35,108 bases of DNA from Burkholderiales bacterium (GTDB lineage Bacteria; Pseudomonadota; Gammaproteobacteria; Burkholderiales; Burkholderiaceae_C). Positions 7,708 through 16,795 of the stretch are shown piece after piece. The stretch is taken from contig CANFYD010000002.1 in the NCBI GenBank assembly GCA_947450745.1, positions 1 through 35,108 on the forward strand, given 5' to 3'. The translations under genes and the position numbers were made by a program. Numbering within the stretch: the stretch's first letter is position 1; each line of letters begins with the position of its first letter. Below the pieces are notes generated by a model. It was not told where the DNA came from. It worked only from the letters and a program-made list of their open reading frames with translations, and searched no databases.

Positions 7708-8583
7708 TCAAATCGATTGCACTAGTTTGGCGCGCTGATAGGCCTCGTAAAGCCGCGCATAAACAGGCCCCGGCTTGCCGTGCAATGCGCCGTGACCCAC
7801 CGGTTGATGATCGAGCCGGGTGACGGCCAGCACCTCCTTGCTGGCCGAGCTGAGGATGATCTCGTCAGCCCCGACCAGCTCCGCCTCGGAGATTGGCCGC
7901 AAGTTGTAGCCGATGCCGACGTCCTCGCACAGCTCCTTCAGCAATTCGACGCGAATGCCTTCCAGCACATGCTCACTTTTAGGGGGGCCGAGCAGCGCGC
8001 CTTCCTTGACGATCCAGACGTTGGACGCCGCCGCTTCGGTCAGAAAACCGTCGCGCAGCATGATGGTTTCGACAGCCCCTTGATCGGCAGACATCTGGCG
8101 CGCCAGCACATTGCCCAGCAAGGAGGTGCTTTTGATGTCCCCACGCTCCCAGCGAAAATCACGCGCTGTGATGCAGGCCACCCCGTGGTGGCGCTCGTCG
8201 GCCGTCATCGGTCGGGCCGGGCTGCTGTAGGCGAAGAGAGTGGGCGTGATGTCGGTCGGCATCACATGATTGCGCGGGGCCACACCGCGCGTCACTTGCA
8301 AATAGACCCACTGATCCTCTGCATCGACCGAGGCGATCAGCCGACGGGCTACCTCCAGCCACTGCGCCCGCAGCAGCGGACTGGCAATGCGCAGCTTGGA
8401 CAAGCTGCGCTCCAACCTGTCCATATGCGCTTCGAAGCGAAACAGCCGCCGCCCATACACCGGCAACAACTCGTAGACGCCATCGCCGAACAGAAAGCCA
8501 CGATCCATCGCCGACACCTTGGCTTCGGCCAGCGGCTGGTACTCGCCGTTCAAATAGCTGGGCAGCTCGGGCAAAACATTCAT
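7708..8583 (-). CDS. dat: D-amino-acid transaminase (class IV aminotransferase)
   Basis: ATG at 8583 is preceded by a good Shine-Dalgarno (AGGAG) 6 nt upstream; upstream in-frame extension is spurious. The 291-residue protein is a fold-type IV PLP enzyme: MDRGFLFGDGVYE at about 26-38, Schiff-base Lys151 in GDIKSTSLLGNVLA, then TEAAASNVW and LSSASKEVLAVTRLD at the cofactor-binding end. The class includes D-alanine and branched-chain transaminases. The D-amino-acid call is favoured by the adjacent D,D-carboxypeptidase and by local similarity to Dat, but a branched-chain function is not excluded. It may supply or recycle D-amino acids for peptidoglycan. Confidence 0.9.
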   Translation of the reverse strand: MNVLPELPSYLNGEYQPLAEAKVSAMDRGFLFGDGVYELLPVYGRRLFRFEAHMDRLERSLSKLRIASPLLRAQWLEVARRLIASVDAEDQWVYLQVTRGVAPRNHVMPTDITPTLFAYSSPARPMTADERHHGVACITARDFRWERGDIKSTSLLGNVLARQMSADQGAVETIMLRDGFLTEAAASNVWIVKEGALLGPPKSEHVLEGIRVELLKELCEDVGIGYNLRPISEAELVGADEIILSSASKEVLAVTRLDHQPVGHGALHGKPGPVYARLYEAYQRAKLVQSI

Positions 8584-8668
8584 GCGCGTCTCCTGTTCAA
8601 TGCGGGTGAGTCTGGACGATTTGGTAGCAAAGCGCCACGCTTTCAGCTTACGCCCGCCAAGCAGCAGA

Positions 8669-9838
8669 TTATTTGATCCAAAGCCGTATCGAGTCCCAGG
8701 CGCGGCCGAAGATGCCGGCCACCGGCACGTCCTCCAGCACCACCAAGGGCAGCTCGGCGACGGCAACGCCGGCTGCGGTCGTGACCTTCAAACTGCCGAC
8801 TCGCTGGCCCTTGACCAGGGGCGCCACCAGGGGATCGGTGCGCTCGACCTTGGTTTGCAGCTTGGCACCCTCGCCGCGCGGTACCGCGATGAAGACGGCG
8901 TCGGCCGCGCCGAGCTTGGCTTGCGCCGAAGCGCCCTTCCAGACCGGCACCGTGCTGATCGCTTGATCCTTGTCGAACAGGCGCACGGCGTCATAAGCCG
9001 AATAGCCCCAGTTGAGCAACTTCTGGCTTTCGCTGGCACGTGCTTCCTTGGAGGCCGTGCCCATCACCACGCTCAGCAAGCGGCGCTTGCCATTCGGATA
9101 GTCGCGCAAGCTGCTGGCGATCAGGCAGTAACCGGCGGCCTCGGTGTAGCCGGTCTTCATGCCGTCCACGGTCGGGTCGCGGCGCAACAGCAGGTTGCGG
9201 TTGTCTTGGCGGATCTTGTTGAAAGTGAACTCGCGCTGCGAGTAGTAGCTGTAGTACTCGGGGAAGTCCCGAATCAGGTTGGACGCAATCACCGACAGAT
9301 CACGGGCACTGCTTTTATGACCCGGCTCGGTCATGCCGGTGACGTTCTTGAACGACGTGTTCTTCAACCCCCAGGCCTGCGCTTGGCGGTTCATCATCGC
9401 CACGAATTGCTCCAGCGAACCAGCCACACCCTCGGCCAAGGCCACCGACGCGTCGTTGCCGGACTGAATGATCATGCCGCGCAGCAACTCGTCCACCTTG
9501 GGTGTCATCAGGGTGTCGATGAACATCAGCGACGGGTCGCCCTTGCGCTCATCCCAGGCCCGTTTGGAGACCGGCAGCGTCTGCTCCAGCGTCAGGCGTT
9601 TGTCGCGCAGTGCACCAAACACCACATAAGCCGTCATCAACTTGGTCAGTGACGCCGGGTCGTTGGGCGTGTCGGCGTCCCGCTCGGTCAACACCTTGTT
9701 GGCTGTCATGTCGAGCAGCAGATAGTTGCGCGCCGCCAACTCCGGCCCTTGCGGCACCTGCGCTTGGGCAGCCAGTGGAGTCAAGGAGCCGGCGGCAGCC
9801 AGGGCTAGAGAAAGTGCCAGGGAAATCAATCGCTTCAT
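8669..9838 (-). CDS. dacA: D-alanyl-D-alanine carboxypeptidase (PBP5/6 family)
   Basis: This periplasmic serine peptidase trims the terminal D-Ala from peptidoglycan stem peptides. Starting at ATG 9838 gives a Sec signal peptide (MKRLISLALSLALAAAGSLT, cleavage near AQA). Catalytic motifs are in order: S63-L-T-K66, S126-G-N128 and K228-T-G230. A C-terminal beta domain follows, and the last residues (IFGRAWDSIRLWIK) form an amphipathic helix typical of membrane attachment. At 389 residues it is the standard length. Further upstream starts would place charged residues before the signal and are rejected. dat follows 85 bp downstream. The symbol dacA versus dacC cannot be settled here. Confidence 0.96.
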   Translation of the reverse strand: MKRLISLALSLALAAAGSLTPLAAQAQVPQGPELAARNYLLLDMTANKVLTERDADTPNDPASLTKLMTAYVVFGALRDKRLTLEQTLPVSKRAWDERKGDPSLMFIDTLMTPKVDELLRGMIIQSGNDASVALAEGVAGSLEQFVAMMNRQAQAWGLKNTSFKNVTGMTEPGHKSSARDLSVIASNLIRDFPEYYSYYSQREFTFNKIRQDNRNLLLRRDPTVDGMKTGYTEAAGYCLIASSLRDYPNGKRRLLSVVMGTASKEARASESQKLLNWGYSAYDAVRLFDKDQAISTVPVWKGASAQAKLGAADAVFIAVPRGEGAKLQTKVERTDPLVAPLVKGQRVGSLKVTTAAGVAVAELPLVVLEDVPVAGIFGRAWDSIRLWIK

Positions 9839-9911
9839 CGGGAGTCTCAAAAAATCGGGGTGGCGGAAAAGCGCCTCGGCAGATGCAGCGTCAAATTTGC
9901 CGAAACAGAGA

Positions 9912-10568
9912 TCAGTCTTGCCAATTGCCCAACACGATCTGCTTGAGCAAGGGCAACTGTCCGTGAAAAAAGTGTCCGGTGCCGGGCACGACGATGATCG
10001 GCAGCGACTGCGGGCGCGCCCAATCCAGCACGGACGACAAAGGCACGACATCGTCCTGCTCGCCGTGAATCACCAGCGTGTTGGCCGGCACTTGGGCGGT
10101 ATCGAAACGGCTCGTCGCCGGGCCGACCAGCACCAGGCGCCGGGCCTTCTGATCGGCGGGCAAGCGCTCGGCAGCTTGCGAGGCCACGTAGCCACCGAAG
10201 GAAAATCCGGCCAGCACCAACGGTTCAGCCGGCTCGCGCAGCGCCGACAGCACGGCCAGCGCGTCGTCGATCTCGCCCTGCCCGGCATCCCAGATGCCTT
10301 CCGATTGGCCGACGCCGCGAAAATTGAAACGCACCGCGCGGTAGCCCAACTGCACAAACGTACGGGCCAGCGTTTGCACGACCTTGTTGTCCAGCGTACC
10401 GCCATGGGTCGGCAGCGGGTGGCAGATCAGCGCCATGCCGCGCGGCATGGCCGTGGTGCTGGTGCCAGACAAATCAGCCAAATCAGCCACCGCAGCCGGC
10501 GTGTCGATTGCACACTCGATCAGCCCGGCAGGCCCGGCGATCAAACGTCGCTCAGTGTGTGAATTCAT
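9912..10568 (-). CDS. Alpha/beta hydrolase (COG2945-type)
   Basis: The 218-residue protein has a full alpha/beta hydrolase triad: nucleophile Ser123 in GFSFGG, an acid at Asp172 or Asp173 in HGEQDDVVPL, and His199 in GTGHFFHG. The segment CHPLPTHGGTLDNKVVQTLAR and FNFRGVGQSEG identify it as the small COG2945 group (YsgA-related), whose substrates are unknown. It is 4 bp downstream of the ferredoxin gene, so the two form an operon. No signal peptide, so it is cytosolic. Confidence 0.9.
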   Translation of the reverse strand: MNSHTERRLIAGPAGLIECAIDTPAAVADLADLSGTSTTAMPRGMALICHPLPTHGGTLDNKVVQTLARTFVQLGYRAVRFNFRGVGQSEGIWDAGQGEIDDALAVLSALREPAEPLVLAGFSFGGYVASQAAERLPADQKARRLVLVGPATSRFDTAQVPANTLVIHGEQDDVVPLSSVLDWARPQSLPIIVVPGTGHFFHGQLPLLKQIVLGNWQD

Positions 10569-10572
10569 GCGC

Positions 10573-10899
10573 TCAGCGGCCGACGTTGTCCGGCAGCACC
10601 AGACGCTCGACCACTTCACCGCCAACCAGGTGCTTTTCGACGATTTCGTCGATGTCGCTTTGGTCCACATAGGTGTACCAAGTGGCGTCCGGGTAGACCA
10701 CGGCGACCGGCCCGCCGGCGCAACGGTCCAGGCATCCGGCCTTGTTGACCCGCACGCCGCCAACGCCGCCCAAGCCCAGCTCGCGCACGCGGGCCTTGCA
10801 ATGATCGAAGCCGGCCTGCGCGTCATGGCGCGAGCAACTGTCGTCGCCGCTCTCGCGGTGGTTGAGGCAAAAGAAGATGTGGCGCTGAAAATAGCTCAT
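10573..10899 (-). CDS. Thioredoxin-like [2Fe-2S] ferredoxin
   Basis: The 108-residue protein has cysteines at 11, 22, 56 and 60 (FFCLNH, DDSCSR, GCLDRC), matching the four cluster ligands of thioredoxin-fold [2Fe-2S] ferredoxins such as the Aquifex and Azotobacter Shethna-type proteins. GPVAVVYPDATWYTYV and DIDEIVEKHLVGG complete the fold. Its electron partner is not evident. The next gene, 4 bp on, is an alpha/beta hydrolase. No Shine-Dalgarno sequence is seen, but TACAAT lies 5 nt before ATG. Confidence 0.92.
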   Translation of the reverse strand: MSYFQRHIFFCLNHRESGDDSCSRHDAQAGFDHCKARVRELGLGGVGGVRVNKAGCLDRCAGGPVAVVYPDATWYTYVDQSDIDEIVEKHLVGGEVVERLVLPDNVGR

Positions 10900-10904
10900 G
10901 CCCC

Positions 10905-10910
10905 ATTGTA
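10905..10910 (-). promoter_or_regulatory. -10-like TACAAT 5 nt before the ferredoxin gene
   Basis: TACAAT, spacer GGGGC, then ATG at 10899. One of the best -10 matches in the set, with no usable Shine-Dalgarno sequence. Confidence 0.42.
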
Positions 10911-10946
10911 GGCAGGCTCCTCACGACGCTTTGGGTTTACCCGCGA

Positions 10947-12062
10947 TCAGACCGCCCGGCGGCCGATCAAGGTCAGCAGCCAAGCGATGGCCGCGAACGG
11001 CCAAACCCAGCCTATCCATTGCGCCAAACCGTAGAGATTGATGAAGCGGCCCTGCTCCCAGGCCCGCAAGCTCTGCGCCAGATAGGGATCGGCCGGTGCC
11101 TGCGTGACCAGCGCGATCAAGGCGCTCAACACGATCAAGCCCAGCGCTGCACAGACGCGTCGAGGCAAGAGCAAGGCCAGCGTCGCCAACAGACTGCCGA
11201 CGCCCAAACCGGGCCATGTCGCCAGCGTCACCCAAGCCCAGGCATGTTGCGGGCCGAAGTTCAAAGCGGTCGACAAGGCGGTGGTCAGCACCCCCACGAC
11301 GCAAGCTCCGAGCACCAGATTGAGGCGGCGCCAACCCGGTCGCGCCACGGCCAACACCAGCAGGCACGGCGCCAGCAAGCCCAGCGCGATGGCAATCGCC
11401 TCCAAGCCCGGCGGCAGCGCAGTTGCCGCGCTGGCCGACTGATCGGCCGAAGCAAAGCTCCATTGCTCGGCCCAGGGCGTGCCCTCGAACAGATCGATCA
11501 GCACGCTTTGCAAACGCGGCAACCATTGCCCCAGCCCCAGCGGCATCGGCGTCGGGAAAAGCAAGCCCAGCGGCCACAGGGCAAGCAGCGCCAGCGCGCC
11601 AGCACTGTGGGCCTGAAACCAATACTCGCGCCAGTCGTGCCAGCGCCGCAGCCCGCCGAACAGGTTCAGCAGCAGCCCCAGCAGCACACCGAGCACCGCG
11701 CCTGCGCTGTTGAGCAACCAATCGGCCAGCGAAGGCACACGCCCAGGTAAAAAGTACTGCAAGGTCTCCAGCAGCAAAGACAGCAAGGGCCCGGGCAACA
11801 AGCCCAGCAGCAGTGCTCCTCTCAAACCAATGCCGCTGCGCAGCGCAGCGGCAAAGCCCAGCAAGCCCAGTGGCATATAGCCCAGCAAGTTGGCCTGCAT
11901 ATCGAACATGCCGAAGTACTTGGGCCAAGGCAGGCCAAGCAGGCCCGCCAGCGTCAGCCCAGGCGGCCAAGTCCAAGGCCAGAACGGGTACAGGCTGGCA
12001 TAAATGATCAGCGCCAGATAGGCCAGCAGCAGCCAAGTTGCGGAGCTCTGCCTGCGCATCAT
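10947..12062 (-). CDS. VanZ-like integral membrane protein
   Basis: The 371-residue protein has about ten hydrophobic segments. The N-terminal part carries the VanZ signature: a first helix ending in YASLYPFWPW, then DMQANLLGYMPLG, SLLLETLQYFLPGRVPSLADWLLNSAGAVLGVLLG. VanZ-like proteins are membrane proteins of unclear biochemistry, some linked to glycopeptide resistance or envelope modification; no resistance genes are nearby, and this fusion-length form (VanZ domain plus about 200 residues of further membrane segments) is common in betaproteobacteria. It starts 13 bp after hemJ, so the two are probably co-transcribed. Two consecutive ATGs make the exact start ambiguous by one codon. Confidence 0.85.
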   Translation of the reverse strand: MMRRQSSATWLLLAYLALIIYASLYPFWPWTWPPGLTLAGLLGLPWPKYFGMFDMQANLLGYMPLGLLGFAAALRSGIGLRGALLLGLLPGPLLSLLLETLQYFLPGRVPSLADWLLNSAGAVLGVLLGLLLNLFGGLRRWHDWREYWFQAHSAGALALLALWPLGLLFPTPMPLGLGQWLPRLQSVLIDLFEGTPWAEQWSFASADQSASAATALPPGLEAIAIALGLLAPCLLVLAVARPGWRRLNLVLGACVVGVLTTALSTALNFGPQHAWAWVTLATWPGLGVGSLLATLALLLPRRVCAALGLIVLSALIALVTQAPADPYLAQSLRAWEQGRFINLYGLAQWIGWVWPFAAIAWLLTLIGRRAV

Positions 12063-12075
12063 GGCCTGGGCAAAA

Positions 12076-12504
12076 TCAGAAGGGCTTGACCACCACCAAG
12101 ATCACGATGGCGGCGAACATCAACACCGAGGCCTCGTTGAAGACCCGAAACCAGCGGTGGCTGCGGCGGTTCGCCATCACCTCGAACTTGCGCAGCAAGC
12201 TGCCGCAAGCATGGTGATAACCGCCCACCGCCAACACCAGCGCCAGCTTGGCATGCATCCAACCATTGCCAGGGCCGCGACCAATGCCGTAGTACAACCA
12301 CAGCAGCAAGCCCAGCGCGATAGCAGGAATCATCAGCAAGGAGCTGAAGCGGAAGAGCTTGTGCGCCATCAGCAACAGCCGTTCGCGCTCGGCATGGCTG
12401 TCGGCCGGCACCATCGCCAGGTTGACGAACAAGCGAGGCAGATAGAAAAGGCCAGCAAACCAGCTGGCGACGAAAATGATGTGAAGGGCTTTGATCCAGA
12501 GCAT
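12076..12504 (-). CDS. hemJ: HemJ-type protoporphyrinogen IX oxidase
   Basis: The 142-residue membrane protein begins MLWIKALHIIFVASWFAGLFYLPRLF, the characteristic HemJ start with the conserved His8, and has four predicted helices plus GNGWMHAKLALV and WFRVFNEASVLMF, all conserved in the family (formerly UPF0093). HemJ oxidises protoporphyrinogen IX to protoporphyrin IX, replacing HemG or HemY. The nearby hemB, which encodes the second step of the pathway, supports this. Transcription is away from hemB. CATAAT lies 6 nt before ATG and no Shine-Dalgarno sequence is seen. A CopD-type protein is a less likely alternative. Confidence 0.9.
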   Translation of the reverse strand: MLWIKALHIIFVASWFAGLFYLPRLFVNLAMVPADSHAERERLLLMAHKLFRFSSLLMIPAIALGLLLWLYYGIGRGPGNGWMHAKLALVLAVGGYHHACGSLLRKFEVMANRRSHRWFRVFNEASVLMFAAIVILVVVKPF

Positions 12505-12510
12505 TGAGGG

Positions 12511-12516
12511 ATTATG
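12511..12516 (-). promoter_or_regulatory. -10-like CATAAT 6 nt before hemJ
   Basis: CATAAT, spacer CCCTCA, then ATG at 12504. Together with the terminator upstream at 12616-12637, this suggests hemJ is transcribed from its own promoter as a leaderless message. Confidence 0.4.
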
Positions 12517-12607
12517 CGGTGCCCGGTTGACAGTCGCTTTTGCGCCTGCGCGTAGGGATTTTCAAGCCTCGCCCCAGCGTGACCCGGCGCGCACTTCTGC
12601 CGCAGCC

Positions 12608-12637
12608 AAAAAAAAGCCCCGACTAAAGAGTCGGGGC
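12608..12637 (-). terminator. Intrinsic terminator of the candidate sRNA
   Basis: Minus-strand GCCCCGACT / AGTCGGGGC (9-bp perfect stem, CTTT loop) followed immediately by eight T. No protein gene ends here, so it implies a short non-coding transcript. Confidence 0.85.
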
Positions 12638-12720
12638 GAGAAAGCCTTTTCGCTGTCATCACTAAAGGCTCCTGCTCAGGGAGGAAAAGCAGGGAACGAC
12701 CACCTTGCGGCTATCATCCG
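12608..12720 (-). ncRNA. Candidate small RNA with an anti-Shine-Dalgarno loop
   Basis: On the minus strand, TAAAAT (12732-12727) predicts transcription from about 12720. The RNA would fold into three consecutive stem-loops. SL1 pairs CCUGCU with AGCAGG (12693-12671) and exposes an 11-nt loop reading UUUCCUCCCUG. SL2 pairs AGCCUUU with AAAGGCU (12670-12643). SL3 is a 9-bp GC-rich hairpin followed by eight U (12637-12608), a textbook intrinsic terminator. The exposed CCUCC could pair with Shine-Dalgarno sequences. From memory, Rfam holds a 'Betaproteobacteria toxic small RNA' family with an anti-SD motif; relation to it is a hypothesis. A 20-codon ORF starts at 12724, at or before the predicted 5' end, so translation is unlikely. 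Confidence 0.6.
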
Positions 12721-12726
12721 ACATAG

Positions 12727-12732
12727 ATTTTA
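12727..12732 (-). promoter_or_regulatory. Candidate -10 element of the sRNA
   Basis: TAAAAT on the minus strand, about 7 nt before the predicted 5' end at 12720. No convincing -35 hexamer lies at 17 bp, so activator dependence or an extended element is possible. Confidence 0.35.
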
Positions 12733-12823
12733 ACACCGCCCATTTGAGGCTTGCACTAGGGGATTTGCGTAGAGCGTGCTGCCTTGCACGTTTGGTCGAT
12801 GTTCCGCTGCACAGCCTCGGTGA

Positions 12824-13959
<1,136 letters not shown>

Positions 13960-13960
<1 letters not shown>

Positions 13961-14170
13961 GAGGGTGAGAACTTTTTACTGCGCGGCCGCCATGCGTCGT
14001 TGGCTGGGTACTCGGAATCCTCACGTACCTGAAGTACGCTGCGGTTCCTGCGCCCCATCCGCCAGGGCCAGAGGCCCTGGCCTTCGGTAGGCACAAGCAG
14101 TCCTCAGGACTGCTTGTGTCCGGCCTCAGCCTGGCCTGACAGCCGCTCGCTACAAAAGTTCTCACCCTCT
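13960..14170. mobile_element. MITE-like palindromic element between hemB and corA
   Basis: The segment is bounded by perfect 17-bp inverted repeats: AGAGGGTGAGAACTTTT (13960-13976) and AAAAGTTCTCACCCTCT (14154-14170). Inside are two perfect hairpins, GCCAGGGCC/GGCCCTGGC (14061-14081, loop AGA) and CACAAGCAGTCC/GGACTGCTTGTG (14092-14118, loop TCA), plus the short palindrome CGTACctgaaGTACG. It has no coding sequence. The internal block around TACTCGGAATCCTCACGTAC resembles, from memory, an interspersed repeat of Comamonadaceae-type genomes. The left terminus overlaps the hemB stop codon, and the right end lies 11 bp before corA. No target-site duplication is obvious. Confidence 0.72.
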
Positions 14171-14181
14171 GAGCTCCCACA

Positions 14182-15294
14182 ATGCGCGTCTTCCACATCG
14201 ACGGCGATCAGTTCACTGAACTGCCCGCTCTGCCGCCGGCGCTGCCCAGCCAGGGCTTTTTATGGCTGGGCTTCAGCCGGGTCGACTTCGAACTGCAGCT
14301 GCCCGCGCTGCAACAGCGACTGCAAGGCTGGGACTGTGGCCAACTGTTCGATCTGCACGCGTCCGACCTGCTCAACAAGCAGCTGCCCTCGCATTTCGAC
14401 TACACCTCGTGGTACGACATGCTGGTGTTTCGGCGGCTGGCCGCCAGCGCCCAAGTCAACGATGCCGGCGACGAAGGGCAGTTCGCCGACGACGAAGCCG
14501 CCCATGCACGCGACACCCAGCGCGCCCTGCAGGCCATCGACACCAACCCGGTGGGCTTTGTCGTCTTTGACCGGGTGCTGCTGAGCGTGCACCCGAGCGA
14601 TTGCTTGGTGCGCGAATACTTTGCCAACAAGCTCGGCAAATTGACCGAAGGCCGCGACCTGCGCGGCAGTGCGAGGCTGCCGCTCAGCTCCGCCGAGCTG
14701 ATGCTGCGCATGGTCAACCACATGGTGGACAGCTACCTCGAACTGCGTCGCCTGCTGACGCGGCAGCTGACAGGCCTGCAGCGCGCGCTGATGGATAGCC
14801 ACAACCCGTTCAACGACTGGAGCCTGCTGCTGGCTTCGCGCGACGCGCTGCATCTGCTGGAAGACACCTGCGAAGACCAGCGCAGCGCCGTGCAGGAGTG
14901 GATCGATGCGCTGGACGACTGGCCGCAGAGCGAAAACCCGCAAGCGCAGCGCGAACGCGAGTTGCTGCGGGTTCGCTCGCGCGACGTGCTGGAACATATC
15001 GAGCGGGTCCTGACCCATGTGCGGCGGCTCGAATCCTCCAGTGATTCGGCGGTACAAATGCATTTTTCAGCCCTTGGCCACCGCACCAACAGCATCATGC
15101 GCACGCTCACCGTGCTGACCGCCATCTTCCTGCCGCTGAACCTGATCACCGGCATCTTCGGCATGAACTTCGACGGCCTGCCGTTGATCCACAAGGCCAC
15201 CGGGGCCTGGATTGCCCTCGGGCTGATGCTCGGCATCGCGCTGGTCATGGGTGTGTTCTTCTGGCGCAAGCGTTATTTGGGCACGCAGCGCTGA
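14182..15294 (+). CDS. corA: CorA-family divalent cation transporter
   Basis: The 370-residue protein has a large cytoplasmic N-terminal domain (about 1-300) and two C-terminal membrane helices. The signature GMN motif is at residues 327-329 (IFGMNFDGLP), preceded by helix one (IMRTLTVLTAIFLPLNLITG) and followed by WIALGLMLGIALVMGVFFW and a basic tail (RKRYLGTQR). CorA proteins are pentameric Mg2+ (also Co2+ and Ni2+) channels; ZntB-like zinc transport cannot be ruled out, as the subfamilies share this layout. Start ATG 14182 has no clear Shine-Dalgarno sequence. Almost all of the upstream region is the MITE-like element, so the promoter probably lies in it. Confidence 0.92.
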   Translation: MRVFHIDGDQFTELPALPPALPSQGFLWLGFSRVDFELQLPALQQRLQGWDCGQLFDLHASDLLNKQLPSHFDYTSWYDMLVFRRLAASAQVNDAGDEGQFADDEAAHARDTQRALQAIDTNPVGFVVFDRVLLSVHPSDCLVREYFANKLGKLTEGRDLRGSARLPLSSAELMLRMVNHMVDSYLELRRLLTRQLTGLQRALMDSHNPFNDWSLLLASRDALHLLEDTCEDQRSAVQEWIDALDDWPQSENPQAQRERELLRVRSRDVLEHIERVLTHVRRLESSSDSAVQMHFSALGHRTNSIMRTLTVLTAIFLPLNLITGIFGMNFDGLPLIHKATGAWIALGLMLGIALVMGVFFWRKRYLGTQR

Positions 15295-15320
15295 AGCGTC
15301 TGGAGGACCCGGCGGCCAAG

Positions 15321-15336
15321 CGTGATCTGCATCACG
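15321..15336. promoter_or_regulatory. CRP/FNR-type operator upstream of the PEP-CTERM gene
   Basis: CGTGATCTGCATCACG is a perfect 16-bp palindrome and matches the core of the CRP consensus (GTGAT-N4-ATCAC). It also has the FNR half-site spacing but with G/C at the outer positions, so CRP-like is favoured. It lies 27 bp after corA and 129 bp before the PEP-CTERM start, consistent with activation of that gene. Confidence 0.6.
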
Positions 15337-15464
15337 ACTGCCCGTTTTGAGTGCTCTTTACCCCCCGCGTCCACGGGGGCGCAGCACAGCGACAGGCTTT
15401 GAACGGCTACTTAAGATTCGTTCATCGACAAAACATCGCTTGTTGCAAGCACACCGGACCTCAC

Positions 15465-16277
15465 ATGAACAACACCAAATTCTTCATCGCCGCCCTGATC
15501 AGCGCCGCCTTCATCCCCACGATGGCCAGCGCCGCGTCTTACGACTTTGCCGACCTGAAGTGGAGTGGCAGCCCGGCCAAATCCAGCGGCTTCCTGCCTT
15601 CGGAGGTTTTGCAGAAGGCCAGCACCGCCAGCACAACGAGCGGCTTGGGTTACTGGAATTGCACTGGCGGTGATGTGTGCAGCTCGAACATGGACAAAGC
15701 CAACACCGCGCTCGGCGGGGACTTGAAGTTCACCTCCAGCGGCCTGACAGTCACCGCCACCGCCCTCTTCAACGGCGCTACCGCCACCGTCGTGCAGGAC
15801 CACGACAACGGCTACAACGCCAGCAAATCAATCGGTGCCGGCTTGGGTGTCTATCACTTGAAAGGCAATAACAGCGACGACAACATCACCGCCAAAGAAA
15901 CCCTGGTGATGTCGTTTGCGAATGCGGTCGCCCTGCAAGGCTTCTCTTTGCGCTCCGAAGGCCACAACACCACCTGGAACAGCAATTCGACCTTCAGCTT
16001 GGCCGTGACCGGTGCCGACAACAAGGTCACCACCTTCAGCAGCCTAGCGCTGAAAGCGACGTACAGCCTGACCGATCTGACCACGCTGAACCACAACCAG
16101 CCTTTGCTTGGCAGCAAGTTCGCCTTCAGCTATGGCGGCACCAAGGCGGATCAGTTCTATTTGTCCGGCATGACGGCATCCGCGATCGCGGCCGTGCCGG
16201 AACCCGCCACTTATGCGCTGCTGATGGCAGGTTTGGGTGCCATCGGCTTTGTAGCCCGCCGCCGCAAGGCGGCCTGA
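15465..16277 (+). CDS. PEP-CTERM sorting-domain protein
   Basis: The 270-residue protein has a Sec signal peptide (MNNTKFFIAALISAAFIPTMASAA) and a C-terminal PEP-CTERM tripartite signal from residue 244: VPEP, a hydrophobic helix (YALLMAGLGAIGFVA) and a basic tail (RRRKAA). Such proteins are processed by exosortase, usually for surface or biofilm-matrix roles in bacteria that make exopolysaccharide. The mature part is rich in Ser, Thr, Asn and Gly, without recognisable catalytic motifs; CTGGDVCSS contains two cysteines. I chose ATG 15465 because the signal peptide starts there. A CRP-like site and a GC-rich hairpin (15362-15379) lie upstream, and a terminator follows. No exosortase gene is in this window. 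Confidence 0.9.
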   Translation: MNNTKFFIAALISAAFIPTMASAASYDFADLKWSGSPAKSSGFLPSEVLQKASTASTTSGLGYWNCTGGDVCSSNMDKANTALGGDLKFTSSGLTVTATALFNGATATVVQDHDNGYNASKSIGAGLGVYHLKGNNSDDNITAKETLVMSFANAVALQGFSLRSEGHNTTWNSNSTFSLAVTGADNKVTTFSSLALKATYSLTDLTTLNHNQPLLGSKFAFSYGGTKADQFYLSGMTASAIAAVPEPATYALLMAGLGAIGFVARRRKAA

Positions 16278-16318
16278 ATCAGCTGAGGCAAGCTGACAGC
16301 AGCTGAAAGCTGAGTTCA

Positions 16319-16343
16319 AACAGGCCCCGTTGTGGGGCCTGTT
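16319..16343. terminator. Terminator hairpin between the PEP-CTERM gene and ybeY
   Basis: Arms AACAGGCCCC and GGGGCCTGTT (10 bp, perfect) around a GTTGT loop, between convergent genes. The plus-strand tail has a short T-run (CTTTG), so it probably serves the PEP-CTERM gene and perhaps both. Confidence 0.7.
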
Positions 16344-16352
16344 GCGCTTTGT

Positions 16353-16795
16353 TCATGGCTCGCCGTAGGGGTCGGCAAACCCCAAGCCCAACATGATCTC
16401 GGTCTCGCGCGCTTCCATGCACAGCGCCTCGTCCTCTTCTTCATGGTCGTAACCCTGCGCGTGCAGCGTGCCGTGCACCAGCATGTGGGCGTAATAGGCG
16501 GCGATGTCGGTCTGTGCCGCCAAGGCCTCGCGCTCGACCACTTCGGCGCAAATCACCAAGTCGGCCACCACCACCGGCTCATGGCTGTAGTCGAAGGTGA
16601 GCACATTGGTCGCGTAGTCCTTGCTGCGGAACTCCAGGTTCAAGCGCTGGCCTTCCTCAGGCGAGACGATGCGCACGGTGATCTCGCCCGGCAACTCCAG
16701 CCCGGCCCGCACCCAGCGCAGCACCTTGTGCCGAGGCAGCAGCGCGCGGTGACGCGGGTCGGCAAACTGCAACGACAAACTCAGTTCTGGAAGTT

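Noticed and set aside
12076-12504. CopD-type copper protein instead of HemJ
   Set aside because: The N-terminal MLWIKALHIIF and FNEASVL segments match HemJ, and hemB is nearby; there is no copper-binding motif.
12662-12724. Small 20-codon peptide (MSDDSRKVVVPC...) as a hemJ leader peptide
   Set aside because: The -10 element lies only 2 nt before its ATG, so the transcript would start inside the codon or later, and the terminator and stem-loops fit a non-coding RNA better. It remains possible if an upstream promoter exists.
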